From VBCG01 sp044226535 (GTDB taxonomy: Bacteria > Pseudomonadota > Gammaproteobacteria > Burkholderiales > Casimicrobiaceae), in assembly GCA_044226535.1 (NCBI GenBank), contig JBGAGT010000001.1, forward strand, positions 308,906-372,905: 64,000 nt of DNA. The letters are read 5' to 3'. The stretch's first letter is position 1; each line of letters begins with the position of its first letter. Made by a program: the position numbers and the translations under genes. This document shows positions 1 through 7,647 of this stretch, in pieces. Below the pieces are notes generated by a model that was not told the DNA's origin, made no database searches, and saw only the letters and a list, made by a program, of their open reading frames with translations.

Positions 1-336
1 GAGGGGCTGTCGATCCTGTTGCGCACGCTGTACCCGGTCGCACCGCACGTCACCTGGACGCTGTGGAACGACCTCGGGTACGCGGCCGAGCACGGCGACC
101 TCCTCGACGCGCAATGGCCCGCGGTCGACCCGGCGGCGCTGGCGCAGGACGAGCTCGAGCTCGTGCTGCAGGTCAACGGCAAGCTGCGCGGCAAGCTCGT
201 CGTGCCCGCGTCCGCCGACGCCGCGGCGGTGGAGGCCGCTGCGCGCGCCTCGCCCGAGGTGGCGCGCCACGCCAGCGGCGCGGCCATCCGCAAGGTGGTC
301 GTGGTGCCCGGGAGGCTCGTCAATGTGGTCGTCTAG
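1..336 (+). CDS. leuS: Leucyl-tRNA synthetase, C-terminal end (5' truncated by window)
   Basis: The frame is open from base 1 to a TAG at 334-336 and shows the last 111 residues of the protein. Seen: the LeuRS C-terminal anticodon-binding/editing-associated region, with the motif VNGKLRGK near the middle and the family ending RKVVVVPGRLVNVVV. LeuRS charges tRNA-Leu in the cytoplasm; the catalytic and editing domains lie outside the window. The stop overlaps the start of lptE by 14 nt, and the order leuS-lptE-holA is common in betaproteobacteria, which supports the call. Confidence 0.95.
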   Translation, partial: EGLSILLRTLYPVAPHVTWTLWNDLGYAAEHGDLLDAQWPAVDPAALAQDELELVLQVNGKLRGKLVVPASADAAAVEAAARASPEVARHASGAAIRKVVVVPGRLVNVVV

Positions 337-841
337 GCGCCGGTTCCTGTCGAGCCTCGCCGGCGCCGGCGGCCTCGGCTGCGCGGCGATGCTCGCCGGC
401 TGCGGCTTCCACGTGCGCGGCCAGGCGACGTACCACTTCGAGACGATCTTCGTGAACGCGCCCGGCGCGCCCGGCTTCGCGGGGGAGTTGAAGCACCTCC
501 TGGCCTCGTCGGGCAGTGCACGCGTGGTCGAGGACCCCGCCAAGGCGCAGGTGATCCTCGACATCCCGCTGGTCATCGACGACAAGGACGTGCTGTCGCT
601 GTCGCCCGGCGGCCGCGCGCGCGAGTTCGCGCTCACCAAGCGCGTGCAGATCGCGCTGCGCGACAACGACGGCAACGTGTGGCTGCCCGCCGACGAGATC
701 GTCGTGCGCCGCACCTACCTCTACGACGACACCGAGCGCCTCGCGCGGCAGATCCAGGAGGGCCGGTTGCTGCAGGAGATGCAGACCGAATCGGTGCACC
801 AGATCGTCCGCCGCCTGCAGGTGGCACGCAAGCCCGGCTGA
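323..841 (+). CDS. lptE: LPS-assembly lipoprotein LptE
   Basis: 172 residues. The ATG lies inside the end of leuS (14-nt overlap), suggesting translational coupling. The N-terminus has basic residues (WSSRRRF), a hydrophobic stretch and the lipobox LAGC, so the mature protein starts at a lipidated Cys at about residue 31. It is followed by GFHVRG, the hallmark start of mature LptE. LptE is the outer-membrane lipoprotein that plugs the LptD barrel and helps insert lipopolysaccharide. The remaining sequence is an alpha/beta fold ending in a helix rich in Gln and Arg, of normal family length. The twin arginines before the hydrophobic stretch could also suggest Tat export, but the lipobox favours the Sec/Lsp route. 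Confidence 0.93.
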   Translation: MWSSRRRFLSSLAGAGGLGCAAMLAGCGFHVRGQATYHFETIFVNAPGAPGFAGELKHLLASSGSARVVEDPAKAQVILDIPLVIDDKDVLSLSPGGRAREFALTKRVQIALRDNDGNVWLPADEIVVRRTYLYDDTERLARQIQEGRLLQEMQTESVHQIVRRLQVARKPG

Positions 842-843
842 CG

Positions 844-1914
844 GTGGCCACGCTGCGCCCCGAGGACCTCGAGCGCAGGCTCGCCGGTCCGCTCGCGCCG
901 CTGGTCGTGATCCACGGCGACGAGCCGCTGCTGGCGCTCGAGGCCGCCGACGCGGTGCGCGCGGCCGCGCGGCGCGAAGGCTTCGACGAGCGCATCGCGC
1001 TCGTCGCCGAACAGCACTTCAAGTGGGGTGAGCTGTCCGCCGCCAACGCGAGCCTCGGCCTCTTCGGCGGCAAGCGCCTCGTCGACCTGCGCATTCCCTC
1101 CGGCAAGCCGGGCGTCGAAGGGGCCGCGGCGCTCGAGGCCTACGCGGCGGACCCGAACCCCGACAACCTGCTGCTGGTGACGCTGCCGCGGCTCGACCGC
1201 GCCGCGCAATCCTCGGCATGGTTCACCGCGCTCACCCGCGACGCCATGGTGGTGGCGGTCTCGCCGGTGGAACGCGAGGCACTGCCGCGCTGGATCGCCG
1301 CGCGCCTCGCGCGCCGCGGCCAGAGCGCCTCGCCGGCGACGCTCGAGTTCCTCGCCGAGCTCTGCGAAGGCAACCTGCTCGCCGCGCGCCAGGAGATCGA
1401 CAAGCTCGCGCTGCTCCTGCCCGAGGGCGCGCTCGACCACGACGCGGTCGAGGCGGCGGTCGCCGACGTCGCGCGCTTCGACGTCTTCGCGCTCTCCGAG
1501 GCCTGGCTCGCCGGCGACGCGGCGCGGAGCCTTCGCATCCTCGACGCGCTGGCGCGCGAGGGCGAGGCGCTCACGCTGATCGTCTGGCAGCTCGGCGAGG
1601 ACGTGCACGCACTCGCCGCCGTGCATGAGGCGATGCGCCAGGGCATGGGTGCCGCCTCGGCGGTGAAGACCGTGCGCGTGTGGGGGCGGCGCCAGTCGGC
1701 GCTGGAGCGCGCGGTCAAGCGCCTCGCGCCGGCCGACATCGGCGCGCTGATGGCGCGCCTCGCCCCGCTCGACGCGCTGGCGAAAGGTCTCGTGCCCGAG
1801 GGCCTGCCCACCGGCAACCCCTGGGATGCGCTCGCCGACGCGGCGCTGGCGATGTGCGGGCAGCGGGGCCTTGGGCCGCGCGCGCCGCGACGGGCCGCGG
1901 GCGCTGCGGTATAG
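844..1914 (+). CDS. holA: DNA polymerase III subunit delta
   Basis: 356 residues, close to the usual 340-350. Delta opens the beta clamp within the clamp-loader complex. Seen: a RecA-fold-like N-terminus (LVVIHGDEPLLALEAADAVR), then ASLFGGKRLVDLR-type sequence (here SLGLFGGKRLVDLR), then helical domains ending in a conserved C-terminal collar region. I chose the GTG at 844, which is 2 nt after the lptE stop, because conserved sequence begins there (VATLRPEDLERRL); a longer upstream reading has no family support. The stop codon overlaps a likely -10 box of the downstream fluoride operon. Confidence 0.93.
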   Translation: MATLRPEDLERRLAGPLAPLVVIHGDEPLLALEAADAVRAAARREGFDERIALVAEQHFKWGELSAANASLGLFGGKRLVDLRIPSGKPGVEGAAALEAYAADPNPDNLLLVTLPRLDRAAQSSAWFTALTRDAMVVAVSPVEREALPRWIAARLARRGQSASPATLEFLAELCEGNLLAARQEIDKLALLLPEGALDHDAVEAAVADVARFDVFALSEAWLAGDAARSLRILDALAREGEALTLIVWQLGEDVHALAAVHEAMRQGMGAASAVKTVRVWGRRQSALERAVKRLAPADIGALMARLAPLDALAKGLVPEGLPTGNPWDALADAALAMCGQRGLGPRAPRRAAGAAV

Positions 1915-1915
1915 T
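1887..1915 (+). promoter_or_regulatory. Putative promoter of the fluoride-riboswitch operon
   Basis: A TATAGT hexamer at 1910-1915 overlaps the holA stop codon. With the usual 6-8 nt to the start site, transcription would begin near 1922, exactly where the fluoride aptamer begins. The -35 region, 17 nt upstream (around 1887-1892), is a poor match to TTGACA. Inferred from position and sequence only. Confidence 0.5.
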
Positions 1916-1922
1916 CGCGGCT

Positions 1923-1974
1923 CGGAGATGGCATTCCTCCCTTAACCGCCGCGTTCGCGGCTGATGATGCCTAC
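1923..1974 (+). promoter_or_regulatory. Fluoride riboswitch aptamer (crcB motif)
   Basis: The stretch carries the conserved pieces of the fluoride aptamer in order: GGAGATGG (1924-1931), CTCC (1937-1940), an AACCGCC segment, a GC hairpin (GCCGC 1948-1952 with GCGGC 1957-1961, loop GTTC), then CTGATGATGCCTAC (1961-1974). Helix P1 is GGAG 1924-1927 with CTCC 1937-1940. The long-range helix is GGCAT 1930-1934 with ATGCC 1967-1971. It sits 68 nt upstream of a fluoride channel gene, which is the classic arrangement. Identified from the known consensus, not from a covariance-model search. Confidence 0.93.
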
Positions 1975-2041
1975 GAACGGCCGGACCGGCTGGCGTAGGC
2001 ATTTGCGCCTGTCCCCGGCGAAGCCTTCACGAGGACAAGGC
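1967..2041 (+). promoter_or_regulatory. Expression platform with mutually exclusive stems and a sequestered ribosome-binding site
   Basis: ATGCCTAC (1967-1974), whose first five bases form the aptamer's long-range helix, is perfectly complementary to GTAGGCAT (1995-2002). GCCTGTCC (2007-2014) pairs with GGACA-A-GGC (2033-2041; one bulged A), which would bury the Shine-Dalgarno region GAGGACAAGG just before the GTG start at 2043. AGGC (1997-2000) can instead pair with GCCT (2007-2010). Inferred switch: fluoride holds 1967-1971 in the aptamer, freeing 1995-2002 to unmask the ribosome site. Without fluoride the alternative stem forms and the site is hidden. Confidence 0.65.
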
Positions 2042-2042
2042 A

Positions 2043-2423
2043 GTGTGGAAACCAATCGTCGCAATCGCCATCGGCTCGGTCGCCGGGGGCCTCTTCCGGT
2101 GGGTGCTGGGCCTGCGGCTCAATGCGAGCTTCCCCTCGATCCCGCCGGGCACGCTGGCCGCGAACCTGATCGCGGGCTACATCGTCGGCGTCGCCATCGC
2201 GGTCTTCGCGCGCTCGCCGCAGCTCGCGCCGGAGTGGCGCCTTTTGCTGATCACCGGCTTCTGCGGGGGGCTGTCGACCTTCTCGACGTTCTCGGCCGAG
2301 GTGGTCACGCTGCTGCAGCGCGGCGACTACGCGATGGCGGGGGGCGCCATCGCCGTGCACGTCATCGGATCGCTGCTGATGACCATCGCCGGCATCGCCA
2401 CCGTCGCATGGCTCGCGCAATGA
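2043..2423 (+). CDS. crcB: Fluoride channel FluC (CrcB)
   Basis: 126 residues, the normal length, with four hydrophobic segments. FluC works in the inner membrane as a dual-topology dimer exporting fluoride. Seen: the N-terminal GSVAGGLFRW segment, the conserved GTLAANLIAGYIVG, and the signature GFCGGLSTFSTFSAEV, which carries the Phe and Ser/Thr residues lining the pore and the central Na+ site. The start is GTG at 2043, preceded by GAGGACAAGG. The fluoride aptamer upstream explains its regulation. It heads a run with DUF190, an MFS exporter and a stress protein. Confidence 0.96.
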   Translation: MWKPIVAIAIGSVAGGLFRWVLGLRLNASFPSIPPGTLAANLIAGYIVGVAIAVFARSPQLAPEWRLLLITGFCGGLSTFSTFSAEVVTLLQRGDYAMAGGAIAVHVIGSLLMTIAGIATVAWLAQ

Positions 2424-2436
2424 CCGGGAGCATCGC

Positions 2437-2766
2437 ATGAACGGCTTCGAGATCACCTTCTACACGCAGCAGGACCGCCACCACGCCGGCAAGCCGCTGG
2501 CCGAATGGCTGCTGTCGCTCGCCGCCGAGCTCGGACTTCCCGGCGCGACGGTGCTGGCCGCGAGCGCCGGCACCGGCCCCGACCACCGCGTGCACATGGC
2601 GCGCTTCTTCGAGCTCGCCGACCAGCCGCTGGCGGTGGTGATGGTGGCGACACCCGAAGGCGCCGACCGGCTGTTCGCGCGGCTCGAGGGCGAGGACCTC
2701 GCGCTGTTCTACGTCAAGTCGCCGGTGGAGTTCGGCAGGCTCGGCACGGCCACGCACGCGCAGTAA
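2437..2766 (+). CDS. DUF190 protein associated with FluC
   Basis: 109 residues, 13 nt after crcB. DUF190 proteins are small PII-like (ferredoxin-fold) cytoplasmic proteins often encoded beside fluoride channels; their biochemical role is not settled. Seen: the typical start GFEITFYTQQ, then RHHAGKPLAEWLL, a central DHRVHMARFFELADQPLAVVMV segment and a C-terminal strand ending FYVKSPVEFG. Placement between the fluoride channel and the exporter supports a role in fluoride handling, possibly as a sensor or regulator of the channel (inference). Confidence 0.88.
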   Translation: MNGFEITFYTQQDRHHAGKPLAEWLLSLAAELGLPGATVLAASAGTGPDHRVHMARFFELADQPLAVVMVATPEGADRLFARLEGEDLALFYVKSPVEFGRLGTATHAQ

Positions 2767-2799
2767 CATCGGGCCGGCGGGCCACGCCCCGCGACCCGC

Positions 2800-4182
2800 A
2801 TGCGCCCTTCCACGTCCCCGAGCACCCGTTCGCGCACCCTCGTCGTCGCCACGCTGATGGTGGGGACGATGTCGACGCTGCTGTCGTCGACCATCGTCAA
2901 CGTCGCCTTCCCGGCGCTGATCGCCGAGATGCGCGTGGGCCACGACGTGGTGCAATGGATCGCCACCGGCTTCCTCGCGGCGACCACCGCGACCATGCTG
3001 CTGACCGCCTGGGCGATCGAGCGCTTCGGCGAGCGCAGCACCTACATGGCCACGCTGGCGCTGTTCCTCGCGGGCTCGGTGCTGGGGGGGCTCGCCTGGA
3101 ACATCGAGTCGCTGATCGTCGCGCGCATCCTGCAGGGCGCCGCGGCCGGCGTGCTGCAGCCACTTGCGATGGTCGTGCTGTTCCGCGTCTACCCGCTCGC
3201 CGAGCGCGGCCGCGCGATGGGCATCTACGGCTTCGGCATCGTGCTCGCGCCGGCCATCGGGCCGGCCATCGGCGGCGCGCTGGTGACGGCGTTCGGCTGG
3301 CGGTGGATCTTCGCGCTGTCGCTGCCCTTCTGCATCGCCGGCATGCTGATGGCACGCCGCACGCTGGTCGACCGCCCCGCCGAGGCGGGCAAGCCCTTCG
3401 ACGCCGAGGGCTTCGTGCTGCTCTGCGCGGGGCTCGCCATCGCGCTCAACGTGCCGCCGATCGGCAGGCGCCATGGCTGGACCTCGCCCGACCTCCTCGT
3501 CGCCGCGGCGCTCGCCATCGCCGCATGGACGGGCTTCATCGCCTGGGAGCTCCGGGCGCGCAATCCGCTGCTGGCCTTCGGCCTGTTCCGCCACCCCGCG
3601 TTCCGCGCCGCGGCACTGGTGGCCCTCGCCTACGGCGCGGGGCTCTTCGGCACGACCTACCTCATCCCCGTGTTCGTGCAGGACATCGCCGGCTACAGCG
3701 CGGCGAGCGCGGGCAGCCTGATGTTCATCCCCGGCCTCGTGCTGGCCGGGGCGATCGCCGTGGGCGGCCGCGCCACCGACCGCGTCGAGTCGCGCTGGGT
3801 GATGATCGCGGGGCTCCTGCTGTTCGCGGCGGGCAGCCTCGCCTTCGCGTGGACGGGCGCGGCGACCTCGTTCTGGACCTTCGTCGCCTGGCTCGCGCTG
3901 GGCCGCGTGGGCCTGGGGCTGCTCATCCCGGCGCTCAACGTCGGCGCCGTGCAGGGCCTCGCGGGCAGCGAGCTCGCCTATGCCTCGTCGGCGGTCAATT
4001 TTTTGCGACAATTGGGCGGCGCCGCCGGCGTCAACCTGCTTGCGGTCTACCTCGAGCAGCGGCTGGCGACGCTCGGGGCAGCGGCGCCCGAGCGTGCGTT
4101 CCACGAATGCTTCGTGATCGTCGCCGCCGCGTTCGCCGTCGCCGTCGTGCCGGCGTGGTCGCTGAGAAAGCCCGGAGGATAA
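2800..4182 (+). CDS. MFS transporter, DHA2 (EmrB/QacA-like) family
   Basis: 460 residues, almost wholly hydrophobic, consistent with the 14-helix DHA2 drug:H+ antiporter family. Seen: the helix 1 motif with STIVNVAFPALIAEM (motif D1-like), motif A-like sequence ERFGERSTYMATLALF between helices 2 and 3, and motif C-like GFGIVLAPAIGPAIGGAL in helix 5. It starts 33 nt after DUF190 with no visible promoter or terminator between them, so it is probably transcribed with the fluoride genes. Substrate unknown. Its presence in a fluoride-riboswitch unit suggests it may export a fluoride-related or co-occurring toxicant (inference). Confidence 0.88.
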   Translation: MRPSTSPSTRSRTLVVATLMVGTMSTLLSSTIVNVAFPALIAEMRVGHDVVQWIATGFLAATTATMLLTAWAIERFGERSTYMATLALFLAGSVLGGLAWNIESLIVARILQGAAAGVLQPLAMVVLFRVYPLAERGRAMGIYGFGIVLAPAIGPAIGGALVTAFGWRWIFALSLPFCIAGMLMARRTLVDRPAEAGKPFDAEGFVLLCAGLAIALNVPPIGRRHGWTSPDLLVAAALAIAAWTGFIAWELRARNPLLAFGLFRHPAFRAAALVALAYGAGLFGTTYLIPVFVQDIAGYSAASAGSLMFIPGLVLAGAIAVGGRATDRVESRWVMIAGLLLFAAGSLAFAWTGAATSFWTFVAWLALGRVGLGLLIPALNVGAVQGLAGSELAYASSAVNFLRQLGGAAGVNLLAVYLEQRLATLGAAAPERAFHECFVIVAAAFAVAVVPAWSLRKPGG

Positions 4183-4187
4183 ACGCC

Positions 4188-4679
4188 ATGTACCAACGCA
4201 TCCTGGTCGCCTACGACGGTTCCGACGCGAGCCGCCTCGCCATCGACGAATGTACCCACCTGACGCCCGTCGCGGGCCGCGAGGTGCACGTCGCCTGCGT
4301 GATACACGACCCTTCGGCGTTCGTGCTGCCCGGCGAGTTCGTGCCCGAGCCGCTGCTCGAGTCCGAGCGCGACGACGTGCAGCGCGACCTCGACGAGGCC
4401 GCCGCGTCGCTGCGCGAGCGCGGCTTCCACGTCACCACCCACCTCCTCGACGGCGAGCCCGTGGACGTGCTCGCGCGGCTGATCGAATCGCTGGGCGTGG
4501 ACCTGCTGGTGATCGGCCACCGCCGCAGCAAGAAGTTCGCGGCGCGCTGGTGGCGCGGGCGAGTCGATGCGCTGCTGATGGACCGTGTGCGTTGCGCGAT
4601 CCTGATCGCCGGCGAGACCGCAGCGCAGCCCGCCCTGCAACCCGCCGCCGCGCCGCCCCCCGCGGCGCCGACGCCCTAG
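4188..4679 (+). CDS. Universal stress protein family protein
   Basis: 163 residues in a single UspA domain: start YQRILVAYDGSDASRLAIDE, a central acidic helix, and DLLVIGHRRSKK near the C-terminus. The ATP-binding signature of ATP-type USPs (G-2X-G-9X-G-S/T) is degenerate. The first Gly is present but is followed by HRRSKKFAARWWRGR, and the later Gly-Ser is lost, so a UspA-like non-nucleotide-binding form is likely. The tail is low-complexity Ala/Pro. An SD-like GGAGG precedes the ATG, 5 nt after the MFS stop. Its stop overlaps the rsmE stop on the other strand. Confidence 0.88.
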   Translation: MYQRILVAYDGSDASRLAIDECTHLTPVAGREVHVACVIHDPSAFVLPGEFVPEPLLESERDDVQRDLDEAAASLRERGFHVTTHLLDGEPVDVLARLIESLGVDLLVIGHRRSKKFAARWWRGRVDALLMDRVRCAILIAGETAAQPALQPAAAPPPAAPTP

Positions 4680-5410
4680 CCGCCCAGCGTCAGGGCCAGC
4701 GCGAGCGCCGCCACCACCGCGGTGTCGGCGCGCAGGATCGACGCGCCGAGGCGCGCGAAGCGCAGCCCCGCGCGCGACGCGGCGTCGAGCTCGCCATCGT
4801 CGAAGCCGCCCTCGGGACCCACCAGCAGCGCACGCGCGGGTGCCTCCGACAGCGCGGCGGCGAGGGGGCTCGCGGCCCCCGGAACCAGCATGATGTCGGC
4901 GTCGCCGGCGCGCGCCATCCACTGCGACAGCGGAAGGGGCGCCGCGACCTCCGGCACGCGATTGCGCCCGCATTGCTCGCAGGCGCCGATCGCCACCTGG
5001 CGCCAATGCGCGAGGCGCTGCGCAAGCCGCGATGCGCCGGGGTGCTGGCTGCGCGCCGCGATCACCGGCTCGATGCGCGCGACGCCGAGCTCGACGGCCT
5101 TGCGCAGCGCGTTGTCCATGGCGTCGGCGGCGATCAGCGAAAGGACCAGCGTCACGGCGCCCGGCGCCTCGCGCTCGACGGCGTCGTAGCGCTGCAGGAT
5201 CGCGTCGACGCCGCGCTTGCCCGGCGCGCCGAGGCGCGCGAGGTATTCGCCGCCGCCGCCGTCGAACAGCACGACCTCGTCGCCCTGGCCGAGACGCAGC
5301 ACGCGCGTCGCGTGGTGCGCGGCAGCGGCGGGGAGCGCCACCACCGTGCCTTCGGCGCGCGCGGGCTCCGGCAACGCAGCGACGGGCCCGACGTAGAAGC
5401 GCGGGGTCAG
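4676..5410 (-). CDS. rsmE: 16S rRNA m3U1498 methyltransferase RsmE
   Basis: A SPOUT-family methyltransferase modifying U1498 of 16S rRNA. Seen: the N-terminal PUA-like start TPRFYVG, RVLRLGQGDEVVLFDG, AMDNALRKAVELGV, ACEQCGRN, and the C-terminal knot motifs LLVGPEGGFDDGEL and RLGASILRADTA, which bind SAM. Start: I place it at a CTG (5410), which has GGGAGG 8 nt upstream and gives 244 residues, matching E. coli RsmE length, with the family start (M/L)TPRF. The only longer option is a GTG at 5464 without a ribosome site, adding 18 atypical residues. It is the last gene of a minus-strand run with the hydrolase and metY. Confidence 0.9.
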   Translation of the reverse strand: MTPRFYVGPVAALPEPARAEGTVVALPAAAAHHATRVLRLGQGDEVVLFDGGGGEYLARLGAPGKRGVDAILQRYDAVEREAPGAVTLVLSLIAADAMDNALRKAVELGVARIEPVIAARSQHPGASRLAQRLAHWRQVAIGACEQCGRNRVPEVAAPLPLSQWMARAGDADIMLVPGAASPLAAALSEAPARALLVGPEGGFDDGELDAASRAGLRFARLGASILRADTAVVAALALALTLGG

Positions 5411-5483
5411 GAGACGGTCCTCCCGAAGCGGGCGGCGCTCGCCTCGGCCGAAGGGGACGAGCACCCGGGGCGGTGCTGCGCGC

Positions 5484-6287
5484 TCATTTCATGTCCGCCG
5501 CCACGAAGCGCTTCAGCGCGTCCAGCACGGCGTCGGGCGCCTCGGCCATCAGCGCGTGGCCGGTGTCGGGCAGCGTGACGACGGTGGCACCGGGGAGCGC
5601 GGCGACGAGCGGCGGCGTGCCTTTTGGCGGCGCCATCTGGTCGCGCGCGCCGATGACGAGCAATGCCGGGCAGCGCACGCGTGCCGCGGCCGCGAGGCCT
5701 TCCGCGTAGCGGTTGCAGGCCACGAGGTCGGTGTGCAGCACGCCGGGCCCCGAGCGCTGCATCAGTCGCAGCGATGCGCCGGTCATCGCCATGCCCGGCG
5801 AAGGGTTGCGCCCGAGGGCGTGGGCGGGCGCGAACGACCAGGCGTTGATCATGGCGTAGGCGAGCTCGGCGTCGTCGCGCGCTGCGGCGATGAGCTCGTC
5901 GCTGACCGCCATCGGCACCGCGGGGCCGAGCAGCGCGATGCGCGCCACCTTGCCGGCGTGGCGCGCGGCGCAATCCAGCGCCGCCAGCGCGCCCATCGAG
6001 TGCCCGACCAGCGTCGCGGGCCCGACCCCGACCACGTCGACCACCTCGGCCAGGAAATCGGCGATCGCAGCGATCGACGCGAGCGGCGCGCCGGGCGATC
6101 GCCCGTGCCCGGGCAGGTCGACGGCGAGCACGTTGAAGCCGTGCCACGCGAAGTAGCGCGACTGCAACGACCACACGCTGTGGTCGTGCGCGGCGCCGTG
6201 GACGAAGACCATCGAGGGCTGCCCCGGCACGAGGGCGCGCGAGCCGCTGTAGGCAAACACCTGCCGATCGCCGAGGTGGATGTCCAT
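5484..6287 (-). CDS. Alpha/beta-fold hydrolase
   Basis: 267 residues. Seen: oxyanion segment MVFVHGAAHDHSVW, strand VLAVDLPGHGRS, nucleophile elbow GHSMG, acid in VIGARDQM and catalytic His in DTGHALM, so the full Ser-Asp-His triad is present. There is no signal peptide, so it is cytoplasmic. It starts 4 nt after the stop of the O-acetylhomoserine sulfhydrylase gene and is surely co-transcribed. It is not a MetX-type homoserine acyltransferase by motif. Substrate unknown; small esters or C-C bonds are possible. Confidence 0.85.
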   Translation of the reverse strand: MDIHLGDRQVFAYSGSRALVPGQPSMVFVHGAAHDHSVWSLQSRYFAWHGFNVLAVDLPGHGRSPGAPLASIAAIADFLAEVVDVVGVGPATLVGHSMGALAALDCAARHAGKVARIALLGPAVPMAVSDELIAAARDDAELAYAMINAWSFAPAHALGRNPSPGMAMTGASLRLMQRSGPGVLHTDLVACNRYAEGLAAAARVRCPALLVIGARDQMAPPKGTPPLVAALPGATVVTLPDTGHALMAEAPDAVLDALKRFVAADMK

Positions 6288-6291
6288 GGCC

Positions 6292-7590
6292 TCAGGCCTT
6301 CTGCGCGGCGTACAGCGCGCGCGAGAGGTCGTCCACCAGGTCCTCGGGGTCCTCGAGGCCGATGGACAGGCGGATCATGCCCTCGCCAACGCCGGCGCGC
6401 GCAAGGTCCTCGTCGCTCATGCGGAAATGCGTGGTCGACGCCGGATGGATCACCAGCGACTTGGCGTCGCCGACGTTGGCGAGGTGCGAGAAGAGCTTCA
6501 GCGACTCGATGAAGCGCCGTCCCTGCGCGCGCGTGCCGGCGATGTCGAAGCTGAACACCGCGCCGCAGCCGCGCGGCAGGAGCCGCGCCGCGAGCGCGTG
6601 GTCGGGATGGTCGGGAAGCTCGGGATATCCGACGCCGCGCACGAAGGGATGCTCGCGCAGGAAGGCGATCACCGCGCGCGTGTTGGCCACGTGCCGCTCC
6701 ATGCGCAGCGGCAGCGTCTCGATGCCCTGCAGGATCTGGAACGCGGTGAAGGGCGCCATGCAGGCGCCGAAGTCGCGCCCCCCCTCGCGCCGCGCGCGCA
6801 GCAGGAACGCCGAAGTGGTCGATTCCTCGACGAAGTTCATCTGGTGGAAGCCCGCGTAAGGCTCCGTCAGCGTGGGGAATCGCGGGGCGGCGGCCTGCCA
6901 GTCGAAGCGCCCGCCGTCAACCAGCACGCCGCCGATCACCACGCCGTGGCCCGACAGGAACTTGGTCGCCGAATGCATCACGAGGTCCGCACCCAGGTCG
7001 AAGGGCCGCATCAGCCAGGGCGTGGTGAACGTCGAGTCGACCATCAGCGGCAGGTGGTGCTCGTGCGCCAGCGCGGCGACGCGCGGCACGTCGAGCACGT
7101 CGAGCCGCGGGTTTCCGAGCGTCTCGCCGAACAGCAGCCGCGTCGACGGGCGGATGGCGGCGCGCCAGGCGTCGAGGTCGCGGGGATCGACGAACGTGGT
7201 GTCGATGCCGAAGCGCGGCAGCGTGTAGTCGAGCAGGTTGTGCGAGCCGCCGTAGAGGGCGCGCGAGGCGACCACGTGGCCCCCGGCGCCCATCAGCGTG
7301 GCGATGGCGAGGAACAGCGCAGCCTGTCCGCTCGACGTGGCGATGGCGCCCACGCCGCCCTCCAGCGCCGCGACGCGCTCCTCGAGCACCGCGCAGGTCG
7401 GGTTGGAAAGCCGCGAGTAGACGTGCCCGGCGCGCTCCATGTTGAACAGCGAGGCCGCGTGGTCGCTGTCGGCGAACACGAACGACGAGGTCTGGTAGAT
7501 CGGCGTCGCGCGCGCGCCGGTCGTCGGGTCGGGGCTCGCCCCTGCGTGCAGCGAGAGCGTGTCGAAGCCGGGGGTGCGGGGCTTGCTCAT
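6292..7590 (-). CDS. metY: O-acetylhomoserine sulfhydrylase (aminocarboxypropyltransferase)
   Basis: 432 residues, the usual length for MetY. A PLP enzyme forming homocysteine from O-acetylhomoserine and sulfide. Seen: FDTLSLHAG start, PIYQTSSFVF, HVYSRLSNPTCAVLEERVAALEGG, SSGQAA, the cofactor Asp in LMVDSTF, and the PLP lysine in HSATKFLSGHG. The ATG at 7590 gives the typical N-terminus; a longer frame upstream crosses the divergent promoter region and is not credible. Cystathionine gamma-synthase is less likely given length and motifs. A 16-bp perfect palindrome lies upstream (7648-7663). Confidence 0.92.
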   Translation of the reverse strand: MSKPRTPGFDTLSLHAGASPDPTTGARATPIYQTSSFVFADSDHAASLFNMERAGHVYSRLSNPTCAVLEERVAALEGGVGAIATSSGQAALFLAIATLMGAGGHVVASRALYGGSHNLLDYTLPRFGIDTTFVDPRDLDAWRAAIRPSTRLLFGETLGNPRLDVLDVPRVAALAHEHHLPLMVDSTFTTPWLMRPFDLGADLVMHSATKFLSGHGVVIGGVLVDGGRFDWQAAAPRFPTLTEPYAGFHQMNFVEESTTSAFLLRARREGGRDFGACMAPFTAFQILQGIETLPLRMERHVANTRAVIAFLREHPFVRGVGYPELPDHPDHALAARLLPRGCGAVFSFDIAGTRAQGRRFIESLKLFSHLANVGDAKSLVIHPASTTHFRMSDEDLARAGVGEGMIRLSIGLEDPEDLVDDLSRALYAAQKA

Positions 7591-7647
7591 GGGCGGGTCC
7601 GTGCCGGGAAGGATCGTGGGCGAAGGGTCGCAGCGCATGGTACCCTG

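Noticed and set aside
2362..4104. Antisense open frame across the MFS gene
   Set aside because: Shadow of the conserved transporter; composition biased to Arg, Gly and His.
5484..6287. Homoserine O-acetyltransferase (metX) next to metY
   Set aside because: Size and motifs are those of a generic small alpha/beta hydrolase; the longer MetX architecture is missing.
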